Origin: Thermoprotei archaeon | Lineage (GTDB): Archaea; Thermoproteota; Thermoprotei; Thermofilales; B20-G17 | Reading direction: 5' to 3' | Length of the DNA: 8,951 nt | Assembly: GCA_003649515.1 (NCBI GenBank) | Contig: QMSC01000046.1 | Location: 1 to 8,951, forward strand | Shown: positions 7,184 to 8,951 of the stretch, in pieces | Layout of the letters: every line of letters begins with the position of its first letter | How positions within the stretch are numbered: the stretch's first letter is position 1 | Made by a program: the position numbers and the translations under genes | The notes under the pieces: generated by a model | Seen by the model: the letters and a program-made list of their open reading frames with translations, nothing else | What the model was told of the DNA's origin: nothing | Databases searched by the model: none

Positions 7184-7660
7184 ATGTTTTCTCGTGTAGG
7201 TGTAGGTGGAACATTTTCACTACTACATAAGGGGCACAAAGTACTTATCGCAACGGCCTTTAAATGCGCTAAAGAAGTTGTCATAGGATTATCCTCGGAC
7301 ATTCTCGTTAAAAGTCTTAGAAAGCAGCACTTCGTACCTAACTATGAAGTAAGGTTTAAAATATTATATAATTTCTTGAAGACTCAAGGCTACCTCAGTA
7401 AAGCACTGATCGTACCTCTGCTTGATCCCTATGGTCCAGCCATTGATGATCGAAGAATGGACGCTATAGTGGTCAGCGAGGAAGGCTATAAGCGTGCCTT
7501 AGAGATAAATTCACTTAGGAGGAAACATGGTTTAGAAGAACTTCACATAATAGTGGTAAGAATGGTTCTAGCTGAGGATGGAAAACCTATAAATTGCACT
7601 AGGATCATGCGTGGCGAAATAGATGTAGAGGGAAGGGTTATCCGTAAAGAGACGCTATGA
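7184..7660 (+). CDS. coaD: Phosphopantetheine adenylyltransferase, archaeal type
   Basis: This cytosolic nucleotidyltransferase makes dephospho-CoA and pyrophosphate from 4'-phosphopantetheine and ATP, the penultimate step of coenzyme A synthesis. Its 158 residues match the archaeal/eukaryotic-like PPAT group. The nucleotide-binding motif is GGTFSLLHKGH (8-18), with the H-x-G-H signature at 15-18 (HKGH). The acceptor block VVSEEGYKRALEIN spans 96-109. The C-terminal NCTRIMRGEID (137-147) corresponds to the family's ISxTRIRxGEID, here with Cys in place of the usual Ser. The ATG lies 4 nt after the lhr stop, with a GAGG inside lhr about 13 nt upstream, so translation coupled to lhr is likely. 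The start gives the expected short lead before GGTF. Its 3' end overlaps the convergent GlmU-like gene by 23 nt. Function is well supported by motifs; the gene order with lhr says little about its role. Confidence 0.93.
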   Translation: MFSRVGVGGTFSLLHKGHKVLIATAFKCAKEVVIGLSSDILVKSLRKQHFVPNYEVRFKILYNFLKTQGYLSKALIVPLLDPYGPAIDDRRMDAIVVSEEGYKRALEINSLRRKHGLEELHIIVVRMVLAEDGKPINCTRIMRGEIDVEGRVIRKETL

Positions 7661-8792
7661 GTTTTTCTAGATCCTTGCCCTCTATTTTAAATCCTCTACT
7701 GGCAAGAGAGCACTTTACTCTCAGTACGGCATCCTCGAATCCAAGCATCCCTTCTTCGAGAGGGCTTTTAGTATGGAAGTTCTTAAGCTTCACAGGCGTA
7801 TTCTGGAATAGTGTAACCGAACACATGCCTACCCAGCTCGAGTAGAGACCACTATACTGAATTGAGGAGAAGTCTCCAACGAGTACAGGTCTATTTGAGA
7901 GCATTCTTTGGGAAGAAATACGTGGACTAGATAGGGTTGCATGTGAGATATCTACGAAGTCACCTGTGATCGCTCGAATAAGGGTGCTTGACCTTATCGT
8001 AGAGAAATCCCCTACAATACTTCGTCTTATAATACTATTCTTAACAGATACTTTAAATCCCAAGGATGAGCCCTCGATAACAGAATCTTCTATCTTGCAT
8101 GACTCGCGTATGAAGAGAGGGCCTCTTAAAACACAGGTTCCCTTAATTTCGACTTCCTCCTCGACTACTATAGGGCCCTCACTTTCATCCAATACTATTT
8201 CGTCGCTTACTTCCTCCTTTAAAAATCCCAGAGAGGATTTAAGGAGCGGTGGTTTGAGGCCTGTTAGTTCTCTCTCTCCTTTTAAGAGGTACTCCCTATC
8301 ACTAATAATTTCTCCTATTAAATCTCTAAAAGGCATTAAGAGTTCTATGTGAAGGGGCTTCCTTAGGAGGTTCAGTAAGTGTACGGCTAGAGGCCTATCC
8401 AGTTTTATTAGGACTATATCGTAGTAGGATGAGAGTATAATTTGGTTTCCACGCAAGTTCAACAAGTTTTTGATCAGCTCACTGGGAAAGTTTGAGGGCT
8501 TTAGCCTAGCGTTCAGTATTACTAGCCCATCGATTTCACGAGGATTAACTAATACCTCTTTAACCCCTTTCTCCTTCAGAAACTTTTCATAAAAGGGCAA
8601 GTATATACTCTTGAATACGCGTTCAACTTCTGATGTCATGAAAAAGACAACGATGTCGGGCTTTATACTATGTAGAGTAGCTTCTACAAGACTTAAGCCC
8701 TCAAGATTGCAACAGTAGAGCGGTTTCAATAGACCATAAAACCTGAACAGTTTGGTTTCTACATCCTCGAAGAATCCTATAGCTTCACTCAA
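7638..8792 (-). CDS. Divergent GlmU-like protein with left-handed beta-helix region
   Basis: The nearest family I recognise is the alternative GlmU-like group: an N-terminal sugar-nucleotidyltransferase-like domain (NTP_transf_4 type) joined to hexapeptide repeats. In 384 residues, the opening IGFFEDVETKLFRFYGLLKP parallels the family's short 'FED...L.PLT..RP' start, and about 5-195 is alpha/beta. No GxGTR/GG nucleotide loop is visible, which is also true of that family. The clearest match is IVLDESEGPIVVEEEVEIKG (199-218), then VLRGPLFIRESCKIEDSVIE, into hexapeptide-like turns to about 330. The family's later HDGFLG-type acetyltransferase block is missing, so catalysis is uncertain; a binding or structural role is possible. 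The start is TTG, because an in-frame TAA lies 18-20 nt upstream with no ATG or GTG between; GGAG (8806-8803) is 10 nt away. It follows tRNA-Ser by 37 nt, and the two may share a transcript. A weak TATA-like ATTAAAG lies between. Confidence 0.72.
   Translation of the reverse strand: MSEAIGFFEDVETKLFRFYGLLKPLYCCNLEGLSLVEATLHSIKPDIVVFFMTSEVERVFKSIYLPFYEKFLKEKGVKEVLVNPREIDGLVILNARLKPSNFPSELIKNLLNLRGNQIILSSYYDIVLIKLDRPLAVHLLNLLRKPLHIELLMPFRDLIGEIISDREYLLKGERELTGLKPPLLKSSLGFLKEEVSDEIVLDESEGPIVVEEEVEIKGTCVLRGPLFIRESCKIEDSVIEGSSLGFKVSVKNSIIRRSIVGDFSTIRSSTLIRAITGDFVDISHATLSSPRISSQRMLSNRPVLVGDFSSIQYSGLYSSWVGMCSVTLFQNTPVKLKNFHTKSPLEEGMLGFEDAVLRVKCSLASRGFKIEGKDLEKLIASLYG
7662..7666 (+). terminator. T5 tract just after the coaD stop
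   Basis: TTTTT begins 2 nt after the coaD TGA. Oligo-T tracts on the non-template strand are the usual archaeal termination signal. It lies inside the convergent GlmU-like reading frame, where no intergenic space exists. A single short tract is weak evidence. Confidence 0.35.
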
Positions 8793-8829
8793 ACCTTTCC
8801 AACTCCAGCCTTACTTTAATAGAATGTTA

Positions 8830-8943
8830 CGCCGGGGGTGGGATTCGAACCCACGCGCCCCAGAGGGGCATTGGGTACCTCGTCTAGCCCCTTATTTTCG
8901 AGGATCTCGAGCCCAACCCCTTAGTCCGCTCGGGCACCCCGGC
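8830..8943 (-). tRNA. tRNA-Ser(CGA), intron-containing
   Basis: The transcript folds as a type II tRNA. The acceptor stem GCCGGGG/CCCCGGC is all G-C pairs. The D-stem is CCC/GGG. The anticodon stem TTGGG (8916-8912) pairs with CCCAA (8875-8871). The long variable stem is GCCCC-TCT-GGGGC, and the T-arm is GTGGG-TTCGAAT-CCCAC. The anticodon is CGA at 8909-8907, reading UCG. The discriminator is G at 8830, as expected for serine and unlike the A of leucine. CCA is not encoded, as often in archaea. A 29-nt intron lies between positions 37 and 38; the mature length is 85 nt. The promoter lies beyond the right edge, with only 8 bases left. Confidence 0.95.
8877..8905 (-). other. tRNA-Ser intron with canonical bulge-helix-bulge
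   Basis: This is a 29-nt intron at the canonical 37/38 site. Exon bases CTCG (tRNA 32-35) pair with intron CGAG (8882-8879), giving the 4-bp central helix. The 3-nt bulges AG|a and gt|A each place the cut after the second base, as the archaeal splicing endonuclease requires. The outer helix is the anticodon stem. The inner intron helix is short, clearly only two pairs. A competing 5-bp pairing CCTCG/CGAGG within the intron also exists. Confidence 0.85.
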
Positions 8944-8951
8944 TTCATGAA

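Noticed and set aside
7966..8352. 128-codon plus-strand frame opposite the GlmU-like gene
   Set aside because: Very Ser/Thr/Leu-rich shadow; the minus strand holds a better protein with family resemblance.
8830..8943. tRNA-Leu, because of the long variable arm
   Set aside because: The anticodon at the spliced position is CGA and the discriminator is G, both serine features; leucine tRNAs carry A73.

Overview
The window looks like chromosomal DNA from a thermophilic archaeon, most likely of the TACK/crenarchaeal side, although the exact lineage cannot be fixed by reading alone. The evidence is a deoxyhypusine synthase, an archaeal-type valyl-tRNA synthetase, an archaeal Lhr-family helicase, an archaeal-type CoaD, a tRNA-Ser with a bulge-helix-bulge intron and no encoded CCA, AT-rich TATA-like boxes upstream of genes, heavy use of AGA/AGG and ATA codons, and GC-rich tRNA stems in an otherwise AT-leaning sequence. 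No insertion sequence, CRISPR array or phage gene was seen.

Layout, left to right. (1) 2-466 (+) is the C-terminal part of deoxyhypusine synthase, entering from the left edge. (2) 626-976 (-) encodes a small, highly charged coiled-coil protein of unknown function. It is divergent from (3) 1107-1553 (+), an Hsp20/alpha-crystallin small heat-shock protein. The two share a 130-bp intergenic region with candidate promoters in both directions. (4) 1554-1853 is a gene-free stretch of 300 bp rich in inverted repeats, with a TATA-like box inside it and another just before valS. (5) 1854-7660 (+) is a compact three-gene block: valyl-tRNA synthetase, an Lhr-type superfamily 2 helicase with a C-terminal four-cysteine zinc knuckle, and archaeal phosphopantetheine adenylyltransferase (CoaD). 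Gaps of 22 and 4 nt suggest one transcript. (6) 7638-8792 (-) is a divergent GlmU-like protein with a left-handed beta-helix region, whose 3' end overlaps coaD tail to tail by 23 nt. (7) 8830-8943 (-) is tRNA-Ser(CGA) with a 29-nt intron, 37 nt upstream of the GlmU-like gene on the same strand.

Functionally this is mainly a housekeeping neighbourhood around translation (aIF5A hypusination, valine charging, a serine tRNA), nucleic-acid handling (Lhr), proteostasis (Hsp20) and coenzyme A synthesis. I found no clear undescribed system. The parts most worth a second look are the structured hsp20-valS intergenic region, including an inverted repeat beside the valS start, the GlmU-like protein that lacks recognisable catalytic motifs, and the uncharacterised coiled-coil gene divergent from hsp20.
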